Part shown: positions 1 through 8,682 of the stretch, piece by piece
How positions within the stretch are numbered: the stretch's first letter is position 1
Layout of the letters: each line of letters begins with the position of its first letter
Origin: NCEH01 sp002257205
GTDB taxonomy: Bacteria > Pseudomonadota > Alphaproteobacteria > Rhizobiales > Xanthobacteraceae
Assembly (NCBI RefSeq): GCF_043195105.1
Contig: NZ_JBAFWO010000007.1
DNA: 64,000 nucleotides
Direction: 5' to 3' (one strand)
The notes under the pieces: generated by a model
Database searches by the model: none
The model's input: the letters and a program-made list of their open reading frames with translations, nothing else
What the model was told of the DNA's origin: nothing
Translations under genes and position numbers: made by a program

Positions 1-355
1 ACAGGAACGTGCCCTTCATATTGGTGTCCATGACCAGGTCGAAATCCTCTCCCGTCATCACGTCCAGCTTGGCGGCGGGAAAGATGCCGGCATTGGCGCA
101 CAGCACGTCGATGCTGCCATAGCGCTCCAGCGCGGCGGCGGCGAAGGCGCGGCACTCCTCCGCCTTGGTGACGTCGGCGGCGAAGGCCGAGGCATGGGCG
201 CCGATTTCGGTGGCGACCGATGTGGCTTCTTCCAACTTTCGCGACACCACCAGCACATTCAGCCCGGCCGCGCCGAAGCGCTTCGCGATGCCCCGCCCGA
301 TGCCCTTGCTGGCGCCGGTGACGATGACGGTACGCCCTGCGAGCGCTTTGAACAT
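1..355 (-). CDS. SDR family oxidoreductase, 3' part outside the window
   Basis: The 118 visible residues are the N-terminal half of a classical short-chain dehydrogenase/reductase. TGASKGIG, the dinucleotide-binding glycine motif, is near residue 14. A D-V pair near residue 65 and the NAG motif near residue 89 follow at the usual spacing. The family does NAD(P)-dependent oxidation or reduction of alcohols and carbonyls. The catalytic Tyr-x3-Lys lies beyond the window, so the substrate cannot be judged. The gene diverges from the ABC importer that starts at 653, so the two may share control and the enzyme may act on the imported compound; that is inference. Confidence 0.9.
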   Translation of the reverse strand, partial: MFKALAGRTVIVTGASKGIGRGIAKRFGAAGLNVLVVSRKLEEATSVATEIGAHASAFAADVTKAEECRAFAAAALERYGSIDVLCANAGIFPAAKLDVMTGEDFDLVMDTNMKGTFL

Positions 356-652
356 GCGCTTCTCCTCATGATCTGGAAGGTGTTTCAACGCGACGGGTGC
401 GGAAAAGCGCACGCGCGGCGGGCGCTTCGTCCCGCGATGCGAAACGCAGAATGCGGTGCAAAAAAACTGTTGTAAAGCCCACGAGTCGGAGCTTAACATC
501 CAACATAGTCCAACAGAAAGTCCAACATTCCTCCGGCGCCACGACCTGCCCTCCGACCCTTCGGACGGGAGCGGCGGCGCTGTGCCGGAGGGGATGCGGG
601 GCGAAGATTGGGCACGAAATCAGAACCACCAGACCATTCCAGAGGATCGACA
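356..652. promoter_or_regulatory. Divergent control region with TCCAACA direct repeats
   Basis: This 297-bp gap separates the SDR gene from the binding-protein gene. TCCAACA occurs three times on the same strand, at 499-505, 509-515 and 521-527, about one helical turn apart. DeoR-family repressors often bind such direct repeats, and a DeoR-type gene lies in this cluster at 4872-5684, so these are candidate operators. An AGAGGA Shine-Dalgarno sequence precedes the ATG at 653. I could not place -10 and -35 boxes with confidence. Confidence 0.4.
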
Positions 653-1801
653 ATGACCATTTCCAGACGGTCCGTGCTCAAGGGCATGGCGGCCGGCGGC
701 CTTGCGATGGCGGGCGGCCCGTTCGCCATGACCGGTTCCGCCTTCGCGGCGCGCGAGAAGGAGCTGAACATCCTGTGCTGGGAGGGCTATAATTCCGCCC
801 AAGTGCTGGACCCGTTCCGCAAGAAGACTGGCGCCACGGTGAAGGCGGAAAGCCTCACCAATGATCCCACCATGATCAACCGCCTGCGCGCCGGCGAGAC
901 CAATGTGTGGGATCTGATCAACGTCAACAATCCCTGGGCCCGCAAGGTGATGTGGCCCGAGAAGCTGATCAAGCCGCTGCCGAAGGACGAGTTCGAGCCG
1001 TTCTTCGCGAAGATGCTGCCCATGTTCAAATGGCCCTATAAATGGGCCATGAGCGACGACGGCAAGGAATTGCTCGGCTCCATCCAGCGCTTCGGGCCTT
1101 ATTCCTTCGTGGTGAACACCAAGAAGATCGACCGCAAGACCGCCGAGACCACGGGCTGGGACCTGTTCAACGATCCCAAGCTCTCCGGCAAGTACGGGAT
1201 TCTGGAATCCGACGACTGGAACGTGTTCAACCTCTTCCTGGTCGCCGGCATCGACCCGTTCAAAGTCCATACGCCGGAAGAACTCGCCAAGTTCGAGGAG
1301 ACCGCGAAGAAGGTGTTCAAGGGCGCCAAGCTGATCGGCGACATCGCCACCATGAACCAGGCGCTGGTGTCCGGCGAAATCGATCTGCATCTGACCGGCG
1401 GCACCTATTCGGTCTCGGCGGCGCGCGCCGACGGCTATCCCGAACTGCGCGGCATCACCCCGCTCAAGGGCCCGCTGCCCGGCGGCAAGGGTGGCGTGTC
1501 GTGGATCGAGGTGACCTCCACGGTCAATAATCCCAACCCCACGCCGCTGGCGGTGGATTTCCTGAAATATGTCCAGGCGCCGGACGTCGCCCACACCGTT
1601 GCGTTCGCCGAGGGCACGTTCAACCCGGTCGCCCAGATGGGCAATCCGGACTGCTTCAAGCTGTTCACCAAGAAGGAGCTGGAGGCGATCCAGTGGGACA
1701 GCCTGGACGAGGAGATGGACCGCTCCGTCGAGTACGACATCGTGCCCGATTACGACAAGGCGCTCGATCTCATGAACGCCGCCAAGCGCGTGCGCGGGTA
1801 G
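653..1801 (+). CDS. ABC transporter periplasmic binding protein, spermidine/putrescine type
   Basis: A 382-residue solute-binding protein of the PotD-like family. The N-terminus has a twin-arginine signal (SRRSVLK at residues 4-10, hydrophobic stretch, AFAA near 30-33), so it is probably exported folded by Tat. The mature start, with ELNILCWEGY, is the typical first strand of polyamine-type binding proteins. The ATG at 653 is preferred over an in-frame upstream start because the Tat motif begins four residues in and AGAGGA lies about 10 nt upstream. It delivers substrate to the permeases at 3145 and 4075. The true ligand is open: relatives bind polyamines, amino acids or other amines. Confidence 0.88.
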   Translation: MTISRRSVLKGMAAGGLAMAGGPFAMTGSAFAAREKELNILCWEGYNSAQVLDPFRKKTGATVKAESLTNDPTMINRLRAGETNVWDLINVNNPWARKVMWPEKLIKPLPKDEFEPFFAKMLPMFKWPYKWAMSDDGKELLGSIQRFGPYSFVVNTKKIDRKTAETTGWDLFNDPKLSGKYGILESDDWNVFNLFLVAGIDPFKVHTPEELAKFEETAKKVFKGAKLIGDIATMNQALVSGEIDLHLTGGTYSVSAARADGYPELRGITPLKGPLPGGKGGVSWIEVTSTVNNPNPTPLAVDFLKYVQAPDVAHTVAFAEGTFNPVAQMGNPDCFKLFTKKELEAIQWDSLDEEMDRSVEYDIVPDYDKALDLMNAAKRVRG

Positions 1802-2052
1802 GGGTTCCGGTTTCGCCTCCCCGTTTTCCCCTCCCCCTATCGTGGCGTTCCCCCTCCCCACCCCTCCCCCGCAAGCGGGAGAGGGGACAGGTGGGAAGGG
1901 GGCGGGGTGGTGGGAAAGGGAATGGCGCCCTCAAAAGCGCCGATGCGCTCCCTCTCCCGCGTGCGGGGGAGGGGTGGGGCGGGGGCCCGCAGGGCGCATG
2001 AGCCCCCGCCCGACTTTCACCCGCTTTGTCTTTCCGCCTGCCGAGACCCGCG
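1802..2052. repeat. Inverted doublet of a 24-bp REP-like palindrome
   Basis: This gap between the binding-protein and ATPase genes holds two copies of one palindrome in opposite orientation, at 1862-1885 and 1950-1973. Each copy has arms CCCTCYCCCGC and GCGGGRGAGGG around a two-base centre. C-rich and G-rich tails flank the pair. The same doublet recurs at 7489-7589 and 60533-60646. Behind a binding-protein gene, such hairpins could protect the upstream mRNA, as REP sequences do between malE and malF in E. coli; that role here is inferred. Confidence 0.75.
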
Positions 2053-3141
2053 ATGACAACACAAGCCGCGTCGAAACTGCCCATCCTGCAATTGGTCGGG
2101 GTGCGCAAGACCTTCAATGATTTCGTCGCCGTCGAGAAGATCGACCTCGATGTGATCGAAGGCGAATTCCTCACCATCGTCGGCCCGTCCGGCTCGGGCA
2201 AGACCACGCTGCTGCGCATGCTCGCGGGCATGGACCAGCCGAGCGAGGGTAATATCACCCTGCACGGCGAACGCATCAACGAGGTGCCGCCCAACAAGCG
2301 GCCCACTTGCCTGGTGTTCCAGTCGCTGGCGCTGTTTCCTCACAAGAGCGTGGGCGACAATATCGAGTTTCCGCTGAAGGTGCGCGGCGTCGATGCCAAG
2401 GCGCGCAAGGCCCGCGCGCTGGAATTGATGCGCGTGGTGCGCCTGCCGGAAAGCTATCATTCCAAGAATGTCATGAAATGCTCGGGCGGCGAGCGCCAGC
2501 GCGTGGCGCTGGCCCGCGCGCTCGCCTATGACCCGGAAGTGCTGTTCTTCGACGAGCCGCTGTCCGCCATCGACTACAAGTTGAAGAAGGTGCTGGAGAA
2601 GGAATTGAAGGATCTCCACAAGGAGACCGGCAAGACCTTCATCTACATCACCCATTCGCTGGAAGAGGCGATGGTGATGTCGGACCGCATCGGCGTCATG
2701 CGCGCCGGCCGCCTGGTGCAGGTGGGCACGCCCGAACAGATCTATAATCATCCCGTGGACCGCTTCGTCTCCGAATTCGTCGGCGAGGTGAATGTGATCG
2801 AGGTGAAGAAGGAGCAAGACGGCGCGCCCTGGCGCGGCATCGACGTGCCCGGCGCCTTCCATGTGCGCCCGCCGGAAGAGGATGCCGAAGCGGACCACGC
2901 GTTCGTGGTGATCCGGCCGGAATATCTGCGCTTTCTCGGCGCCGGAGACACCGCCCAGAACAGCCTGAAGGGCACGGTCTATAACGAATATTCGCTCGGC
3001 TCGCGGATCCAGTATCAGGTGCGCGTGGGCGAGAAGGTGATGCTGGTGGAACTCTCGCGCTCCAAGGCCCTGCCGATCGCCGCGGACCGCAGCGTGACGG
3101 TGGGCTGGGATGCCGCCGACGCCATCACGGTGCGGGCCTGA
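2053..3141 (+). CDS. ABC transporter ATP-binding protein, PotA type
   Basis: A 362-residue ATPase that powers the importer. Walker A is GPSGSGKT at residues 44-51, the signature is CSGGERQRVALARA, and Walker B is VLFFDEPLSAID, where A-I-D replaces the usual A-L-D. About 120 residues follow the nucleotide domain and match the C-terminal TOBE-like regulatory domain of polyamine and iron importers. A TTG nine codons upstream (2026) is in frame, but the ATG at 2053 gives the normal family N-terminus. Three nucleotides separate the stop from the first permease ATG, so the genes are one transcript. Confidence 0.92.
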   Translation: MTTQAASKLPILQLVGVRKTFNDFVAVEKIDLDVIEGEFLTIVGPSGSGKTTLLRMLAGMDQPSEGNITLHGERINEVPPNKRPTCLVFQSLALFPHKSVGDNIEFPLKVRGVDAKARKARALELMRVVRLPESYHSKNVMKCSGGERQRVALARALAYDPEVLFFDEPLSAIDYKLKKVLEKELKDLHKETGKTFIYITHSLEEAMVMSDRIGVMRAGRLVQVGTPEQIYNHPVDRFVSEFVGEVNVIEVKKEQDGAPWRGIDVPGAFHVRPPEEDAEADHAFVVIRPEYLRFLGAGDTAQNSLKGTVYNEYSLGSRIQYQVRVGEKVMLVELSRSKALPIAADRSVTVGWDAADAITVRA

Positions 3142-3144
3142 GCC

Positions 3145-4071
3145 ATGGCGCAGACCACCCTGTCTCACCCCACGGCCCCGGTCTCGCTTGAGGCCGCGCC
3201 CGCTTTGCCGACGAAGCGCGACGCGTTGCTCTCGCTCGGCGCGCGCTGCTCGCTGCCGGTGATCCTGCTGCTGGCGGTGGGCTTCGTGGCGCCGCTGATC
3301 GCCATCTTCGCCTATTCCTTCGCCAAGCCGCGCACGTTCGAAGTGTTCCGTTCGTTCACGCTCGTGAATTATGCGGAGATCTTCAACGGCAGCAATACGG
3401 TGTGGCTGTCCTTCCTGTGGTCGCTGGGATTTGCCTTCGCCACCTGCGCTCTGCTGGCGGTCATCGCCTATCCCATCGCCTATGGGCTGAACCGCGTGTT
3501 CGGCAAATGGTCGTCGCTGGTCTCGATCCTGTTCGTGTTCCCGCTGTTCGTGTCGGAGAATGTGCGGCTCTACGGCTGGGTGCTGTTCTTCATCAAGAAT
3601 GGCGTGCTCGACGGCACATTGAAGATGTTGGGCTTCGAGGGCGGGCCGCAGATCTTGTTCCAGCCGCCCATGATTCTTGCCGGCATGCTCTATGTGTATC
3701 TGCCCTTCATGCTGTTTCCCATGACCCTCGGCCTTGCCATGGTGCCGCGCGATTTGATCGATGCGGCGCGCGATCTTGGCGCCAACCGCTGGCAGATCTG
3801 GCGCGAGGTGGAAGTGCCGCTCGCCATGCCCGGCATCCTCATCGGCATGCTGCTGACCTTCGTGCTCGGCATCGGCGCGGTGGCGGAGGCGAAGATCCTC
3901 GGCGGCCAGTCGGTGATCGTGATTTCCCACGATATCGAAATCGCCTTCACCTATTCGCAGAACTGGCCGCTCGGCTCGGCGCTGGCGGTGGTGGTGACGA
4001 TCTTCATCGGTGCGCTCACGCTGGCCGTATTCTCGCGCCTCGATCTCGACCGCTTGCTGGGGAGGCGCTGA
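3145..4071 (+). CDS. ABC transporter permease, PotB type
   Basis: A 308-residue inner-membrane permease with about six hydrophobic segments, the first at roughly residues 35-60. The cytoplasmic EAA loop reads DAARDLGANRWQIWREV near residue 210 and couples to the ATPase. It has an N-terminal cytoplasmic tail of about 30 residues. The stop is followed after three nucleotides by the second permease, the usual PotB-PotC arrangement for a heterodimeric channel. It belongs with the binding protein at 653 and ATPase at 2053. Confidence 0.92.
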   Translation: MAQTTLSHPTAPVSLEAAPALPTKRDALLSLGARCSLPVILLLAVGFVAPLIAIFAYSFAKPRTFEVFRSFTLVNYAEIFNGSNTVWLSFLWSLGFAFATCALLAVIAYPIAYGLNRVFGKWSSLVSILFVFPLFVSENVRLYGWVLFFIKNGVLDGTLKMLGFEGGPQILFQPPMILAGMLYVYLPFMLFPMTLGLAMVPRDLIDAARDLGANRWQIWREVEVPLAMPGILIGMLLTFVLGIGAVAEAKILGGQSVIVISHDIEIAFTYSQNWPLGSALAVVVTIFIGALTLAVFSRLDLDRLLGRR

Positions 4072-4074
4072 GCC

Positions 4075-4875
4075 ATGGAACAGGAAAAGGCCCGCACGCG
4101 CCTCTTCATCTGGCTTTGGACCGCCTTCGTCGTGGTCCTGCTGTATTTGCCCATCGCCTGCGGGGCGCTGGCAAGCTTTTCCAAGGGCCGTTACTTCGCC
4201 TTCCCGATCCGCGCCTTCACCTCCGAATGGTGGGAGAAGACGGTGGATTCCATCGAGATCGGCATGATTGTCCAAACCTCGCTGCTGGTGGCGGCGCTGG
4301 TGACAGTGCTTTCGGTGGTGGTCGCCTTCTTCGGCGCGCTGGCGTTCGCGCGCTATGATTGGAAGGGCCGGCGGCTGTTCCAGAAGATCGTCATCCTGCC
4401 GATCTTCTTCCCCCAGCCGGTGCTCGGGCTGGCGCTGCTGCTGTGGTTCAGCGCGGTGGGCGTCCAGACCTCCTGGCTCACGGCGGTGTTCGCCCATCTG
4501 GTGTGGATCGTGCCGGTGGTCACCTTGGTGATCGCGATCCAGGTCTACAGCTTCGATCCCTCGCTGGAGGAAGCCGCGTTCGATCTCGGTGCGACCCGCT
4601 GGCAGGTGATGCGCGAAGTCACGCTGCCCATCCTGTGGCCCGGCATCTGGTCCGGCGCGCTGTTCGCGTTCCTGCTCTCCTGGGGCAATTTTCCGCTGTC
4701 GCTCTATACGGCGGGCGCGGATTCCACCGTGCCGAAATGGCTCTATTCCAAGATGGTGGCGGGCTATACGCCCATGGTGCCGGCGCTTGGAACCATGAGC
4801 ACGCTCGGCGCGGCAAGTGCCCTGCTGCTGGGCGGGCTGGTGCTGTGGCTGCTGCGACGGCGGGCTGCGGCATGA
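4075..4875 (+). CDS. ABC transporter permease, PotC type
   Basis: A 266-residue second permease subunit. Hydrophobic segments are spaced as in PotC, and the EAA loop is EAAFDLGATRWQVMREV near residue 165. It pairs with the 3145-4071 subunit to form the transmembrane channel. Its TGA overlaps the ATG of the DeoR-type regulator in an ATGA junction, which suggests translational coupling and places the regulator in the same operon. Confidence 0.92.
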   Translation: MEQEKARTRLFIWLWTAFVVVLLYLPIACGALASFSKGRYFAFPIRAFTSEWWEKTVDSIEIGMIVQTSLLVAALVTVLSVVVAFFGALAFARYDWKGRRLFQKIVILPIFFPQPVLGLALLLWFSAVGVQTSWLTAVFAHLVWIVPVVTLVIAIQVYSFDPSLEEAAFDLGATRWQVMREVTLPILWPGIWSGALFAFLLSWGNFPLSLYTAGADSTVPKWLYSKMVAGYTPMVPALGTMSTLGAASALLLGGLVLWLLRRRAAA

Positions 4876-5684
4876 GCGAGGAACCGACCCCCGGTGCCGG
4901 CGAGCGGGTCAAGCTCTCCAAGAAGGATCGCCACGCGCGCATTCTCGCCGAGATGCGGACCAATTCCACCTTGCGGGTTTCGGAGCTGGCGGGCGAACTC
5001 GACGTCTCCACCGAGACCATCCGGCGCGATCTGTTCGAGCTGGGCGAGCGCGGGCTCATCAACCGCACTTATGGCGGGGCGGTGCGCCCGCTCGGCATCG
5101 AGCCTTCGGTCGCCGAGCGCCACCGCATGCTGGTGGAGGAGCGCGAGGCCATCGCCGCCGCGACGGTGAAGTTTTTGCGCCCCAACGAGGTGGTGGCCAT
5201 CGGCGCGGGCGCAACCACCACACACGTCGCCCGCCGCATGGCGGCCGAGTGCCGGGACATCACGGTCATCACCCATTCCTTCTCGGTGGCCACCGTGCTG
5301 GCGCCGAACCCCACCATCGCCGTGCTCATGTGCCCCGGCCGCTATGACGGGCGCGAGGGCATGATCGTGGGGGCGGAAACCATCGAGTTCCTGCAATCCT
5401 ACAACGCCAATTGGGCGATCCTCGGCGCCACCGGCATCACCGCCGAGGGGTTCTCGGACGCCGAGGCGGCGGCGGCCTCGGTCTACAAAGCGATGATGCA
5501 CCGGGCGGTGCAGACCATCGCGGTCGCCGATCATTCCAAATTCGACCAGCAGGCGCTCGCCATCTGGGGGCGCTGGGCGGATGTGGGCCGGCTCGTGACC
5601 GACGTCGCCCCGAGCGGCGCCATCGCCCGCGCCCTCCATCGCGCCCGCGTCGAAGTCACCGTTGCCCGCAAGCGCGGCGCCTGA
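4872..5684 (+). CDS. DeoR/GlpR family transcriptional regulator
   Basis: A 270-residue regulator. Residues about 20-72 form the DeoR helix-turn-helix, with VSELAGELDVSTETIRRDL as recognition region followed by the typical TYGGAV turn. The rest is the sugar-phosphate-isomerase-like effector domain (GAGATTTHVARRM, DHSKFDQQA). Members usually repress catabolic operons and respond to a phosphorylated intermediate. That fits the kinase gene downstream, whose product could be the inducer; this is inference. The start overlaps the permease stop by four bases. Candidate operators are the repeats at 499-527. Confidence 0.9.
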   Translation: MSEEPTPGAGERVKLSKKDRHARILAEMRTNSTLRVSELAGELDVSTETIRRDLFELGERGLINRTYGGAVRPLGIEPSVAERHRMLVEEREAIAAATVKFLRPNEVVAIGAGATTTHVARRMAAECRDITVITHSFSVATVLAPNPTIAVLMCPGRYDGREGMIVGAETIEFLQSYNANWAILGATGITAEGFSDAEAAAASVYKAMMHRAVQTIAVADHSKFDQQALAIWGRWADVGRLVTDVAPSGAIARALHRARVEVTVARKRGA

Positions 5685-5694
5685 GGAGCATCCC

Positions 5695-6594
5695 ATGTGG
5701 CAGGAAAAAGCGCCGGACCGGCGGGTGGACCTCCAGATCCAGGGCCATCGCATCGTCGCCTATGAGTTCGGCACCGGGCCGGAAGTCGTGCTGCTGCTGA
5801 ACGGCGGGCCGGGCCTGCCGTGCGACTACATGCGCGAGGCCCATTCCTTCCTTGCCGGCCATGGTTTCCGCGTGGTGGCGTTCGATCAATTGGGCTGCGG
5901 CGCCTCCGACCGGCCGACCGATCCCGCTTTGTGGAACATCACCCGCTATGTGGAGGAGGTGGAGGCGGTGCGGCAGGCGCTGGGGCTCGGCCAAGTGCAT
6001 CTCGCCGGCCATTCCTGGGGCGGCTGGCTCGCCATCGAATATGCGCTCACTTACCCCGACGCGGTGAAGAGCCTGCTGCTGGAGAACACTGCCGCCGACC
6101 TGCCCCACCTCATGAGCGAATTGCACCGCCTGCGCGATGCGCTGGGGGAAGAGACCTCCGCCATGCTGGCGCGCCACGAGGCCGACGGCACGCTCGCTCA
6201 TCCCGAATATCAGGGCGCCATCAATGTGCTGAATTATCGCCACGTGTGTCGGCTGATGGAGTGGCCGGCCCCGGTGATGCGCTCGCTCGCCGATTGGAAC
6301 ATGGCGCCCTATGAGGCCATGCAGGGGCCGAACGAATTTCTCTATATCGGCAATCTCAAGGACTGGTCGCGCCTCGCCGATCTGCCGAACATCAAAGTGC
6401 CGGTGCTGATCCTGGTGGGCGCCCATGACGAGCAGACCCCCGCCTGCGCCGCCCGCATGAAGGGGCAGCTTCCCCAGGCGGAACTGCACGAATTCCTCCA
6501 TTCCAGCCACATGCCCGCCTATGAGGAGGCGCAGGCGCACGGCGCGGTGCTGCTCGCCTTCCTCCAGCGCGTGGCGCTAGGGGTGAACGCATGA
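5695..6594 (+). CDS. Alpha/beta hydrolase, proline iminopeptidase-like
   Basis: A 299-residue cytoplasmic alpha/beta hydrolase close to the S33 iminopeptidase group. NGGPG at residues 36-40 supplies the oxyanion hole, DQLGCGASDRP follows at 64-74, and GHSWGG carries the nucleophile Ser107. The acid and His lie near GAHDEQTP and HSSHMP in the C-terminal part. S33 enzymes cleave an N-terminal proline or related amide. In this cluster it may release an amine from a conjugate taken up by the transporter. The ATG at 5695 is preferred to an in-frame upstream start because GAGGA lies just before it. Confidence 0.85.
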   Translation: MWQEKAPDRRVDLQIQGHRIVAYEFGTGPEVVLLLNGGPGLPCDYMREAHSFLAGHGFRVVAFDQLGCGASDRPTDPALWNITRYVEEVEAVRQALGLGQVHLAGHSWGGWLAIEYALTYPDAVKSLLLENTAADLPHLMSELHRLRDALGEETSAMLARHEADGTLAHPEYQGAINVLNYRHVCRLMEWPAPVMRSLADWNMAPYEAMQGPNEFLYIGNLKDWSRLADLPNIKVPVLILVGAHDEQTPACAARMKGQLPQAELHEFLHSSHMPAYEEAQAHGAVLLAFLQRVALGVNA

Positions 6595-7307
6595 GCACGC
6601 CGCACTGGAAGCAGCGCAACCGCTCGCTCTATTACGCCAATGCGCCCGAGCCGGACGATCCGGTGCTCGATCCCGCCACCACGGCGCTGCTCGTGATCGA
6701 CGTGCAGAACACCTATCTGGAGCGGCCGGCGCGCGCGGGCTTGAGCGGGGCGGAGCTGGCCCATTTTGAGGCCTGGACGCCGTTCCACGATCGCATGCAT
6801 GGGCAGGTCATCCCCGGCATCGCCGAGGCGCTCAAACTGTTTCGCGGCAAGGGCATGGAGGTGCTGTTCGCGCGCATCGCCTGCCTCACCGCCGACGGGC
6901 GCGAGCGCTCGCTCAGCCAGAAGAAGCCGGGCTTCAACAATCTGCTCCTGCCGAAGGATGAGCACGCCTCGCAGATCGTGCCGGAGCTGGCGCCGGTGGG
7001 AGATGAAATCGTCCTCACCAAGACCACCGACAGCGCACTCACCGGCACGAACTTGCGGCTGATCCTGCACAATCTCGGCATGCGCACAGTGGTGTGCGTG
7101 GGCATTTTCACCGACCAGTGCGTTTCCTCCACCGTGCGGAGCCTGGCGGATGAAAGCTTCGACGTGGTGGTGCTGGAGGATCTGTGCGCCGCCGCGAGCC
7201 TCGACCTGCACGCGCAGGAATTGGCGATCCTCAACATGATCTATTGCAACGTGATGGAATTGTCCGAGTTCGCGGCCCTGCTGACGGCGCAGGTGGGCGC
7301 GCGATGA
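6591..7307 (+). CDS. Isochorismatase-fold cysteine hydrolase (amidase-like)
   Basis: A 238-residue cysteine hydrolase. The family triad is visible as Asp37 in VIDVQN, Lys144 in LTKTTDSAL and Cys177 in TDQCVSST. Relatives include N-carbamoylsarcosine amidase, biuret hydrolase and nicotinamidase; the ureido/amide branch fits better than isochorismatase because Cys is present. The ATG overlaps the stop of the preceding hydrolase (ATGA), so the two hydrolases are probably made together. Substrate unknown; a C-N bond cleavage before the kinase step is a reasonable inference. Confidence 0.87.
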   Translation: MSTPHWKQRNRSLYYANAPEPDDPVLDPATTALLVIDVQNTYLERPARAGLSGAELAHFEAWTPFHDRMHGQVIPGIAEALKLFRGKGMEVLFARIACLTADGRERSLSQKKPGFNNLLLPKDEHASQIVPELAPVGDEIVLTKTTDSALTGTNLRLILHNLGMRTVVCVGIFTDQCVSSTVRSLADESFDVVVLEDLCAAASLDLHAQELAILNMIYCNVMELSEFAALLTAQVGAR

Positions 7308-7643
7308 GGGCGGTCCATGCCTCATGCGTCATGGCCGGGCCTGTCCCGGCCATCCAAGCGGTCGGGCCGCGCGCGATGCGGCGGGGCTTGAACCGGCGTC
7401 GCGGCGTGGATGCCCGGCATGGGGCCGGGCATGACCTGGGGCACGACCTGGGGCTCCCTAACTCTCCCTCGGCCTTCCCCCTCCCTAGCCCTCCCCCGCA
7501 CGCGGGAGAGGGAATCGCAGCGGTGCAGGATCGAGATGTTCATTCTTCATCCATGCCGGCGGCCTCCCTCTCCCGCTTGCGGGGGAGGGCCGGGGAGGGG
7601 GCGCGAAGCGGCGCGAACCACGGCACCAGAGGGAGGCACACCC
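7308..7643. repeat. Repeat-filled gap: GTCATGGCCGGGC element and REP-like doublet
   Basis: This 336-bp gap holds two repeat types. At about 7328-7436 is an element opening with GTCATGGCCGGGC and ending in GCCGGGCATGAC, related to the ones at 46384 and 55406. At 7489-7512 and 7566-7589 are two inverted copies of the 24-bp palindrome also found at 1862 and 60533. No credible gene lies here. The kinase Shine-Dalgarno sequence GGGAGG is at 7631-7636. Confidence 0.7.
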
Positions 7644-8633
7644 GTGCTCTATGACGGCGGATTCCTGGCCCGGCTTGAAGACGGCGTGCGCGGCGCGCTG
7701 TCGCGCTGGGACATCGCCCCGACAACCGAACTGAAGCTGCTGACCATTTCGGAGAACGCCACCTTCCGCGCCAGCAATACCGGCACCGGCGGCGACCTCG
7801 TGTTCCGCGTTCATCGGCCGGACTACCACACCCGCCGCGAGATCGAATCCGAGCTCGCCTGGATCGACGCCCTGCGCGCCGAGGGCGGCATCCTCACCCC
7901 GCGCCCGATCCCGCTGCGCGACGGTTCCCTGATCGCCGATATCGAGGATGCCGGCACCACGCGCCATGTGGTGGCGTTCGAATTCCTGCCCGGCAAGGAG
8001 CCGGACGAGAAGGACGATCTGGTGGGCTGGTTCGCAAAGCTCGGCGCCATCCATGCCGGGCTGCACGCCCAGGCGCGCGCCTGGACGCGGCCGGAGGGCT
8101 TCACCCGCAAGGTGTGGGACTTCCGGTCCATGCTGGGCGATCAGCCGCTCTGGGGGGACTGGCGCGCCGGCCTCGGCCTCACCACCGAGGGCCGCGCCAC
8201 CTTGGAGAAAACCGCGCTCCTGCTGGAGCGCGAATTGGCCGCCATCGGCAGCGACGCGGACAGTTTCGGCCTCGTCCATGCCGATCTGCGGCTCGCCAAT
8301 CTGCTGGTGGACGGCGACAGGCTGGCGCTGATCGATTTCGACGACTGCGGCTTCTCCTGGTTCCTCTATGATTTTGCCGCCGCCATCTCGTTCATTGAGC
8401 ACGAGCCTTATGTCCCGGCCCTCATGGACGCCTGGATCGCCGGCTATCGCACCCGCTTGCCCCTGACGGACGCGCAGGCCGCGCACTTGCCGGTGTTCAT
8501 CATGCTGCGCCGCATGCTGCTGACCGCCTGGATCGCCTCCCATGCCGAGACGCCGACGGCGCAGGCCATGGGCATTCCCTACACGGACGGCACAATCGCC
8601 CTCGCCGAAGCCTTCCTCTCCGCCCGCGCGTGA
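7644..8633 (+). CDS. APH-fold phosphotransferase, candidate hydroxylysine/amino-alcohol kinase
   Basis: A 329-residue kinase of the aminoglycoside phosphotransferase/choline kinase fold. The catalytic loop is HADLRLANLL (Asp and Asn positions present) and the metal site is IDFDDCG. It starts at GTG, eight nucleotides after GGGAGG; the reading frame stays open upstream only through repeat sequence. It is followed by a class III enzyme of the AGXT2L type. In animals AGPHD1 phosphorylates hydroxylysine and AGXT2L2 eliminates the phosphate, and the bacterial pairing here suggests the same chemistry. The exact substrate is not readable from sequence. Confidence 0.82.
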   Translation: MLYDGGFLARLEDGVRGALSRWDIAPTTELKLLTISENATFRASNTGTGGDLVFRVHRPDYHTRREIESELAWIDALRAEGGILTPRPIPLRDGSLIADIEDAGTTRHVVAFEFLPGKEPDEKDDLVGWFAKLGAIHAGLHAQARAWTRPEGFTRKVWDFRSMLGDQPLWGDWRAGLGLTTEGRATLEKTALLLERELAAIGSDADSFGLVHADLRLANLLVDGDRLALIDFDDCGFSWFLYDFAAAISFIEHEPYVPALMDAWIAGYRTRLPLTDAQAAHLPVFIMLRRMLLTAWIASHAETPTAQAMGIPYTDGTIALAEAFLSARA

Positions 8634-8682
8634 CGCGTTCCGGCCGCGTGCCGGGACAGCCAAGAGAACCGGAAACAAGCCC

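Noticed and set aside
2017..4497. 826-codon minus-strand frame opposite the ABC transporter genes
   Set aside because: It lies antisense to three well-supported genes, is rich in His/Arg/Gln as expected from GC-rich shadow frames, and shows no family motif.
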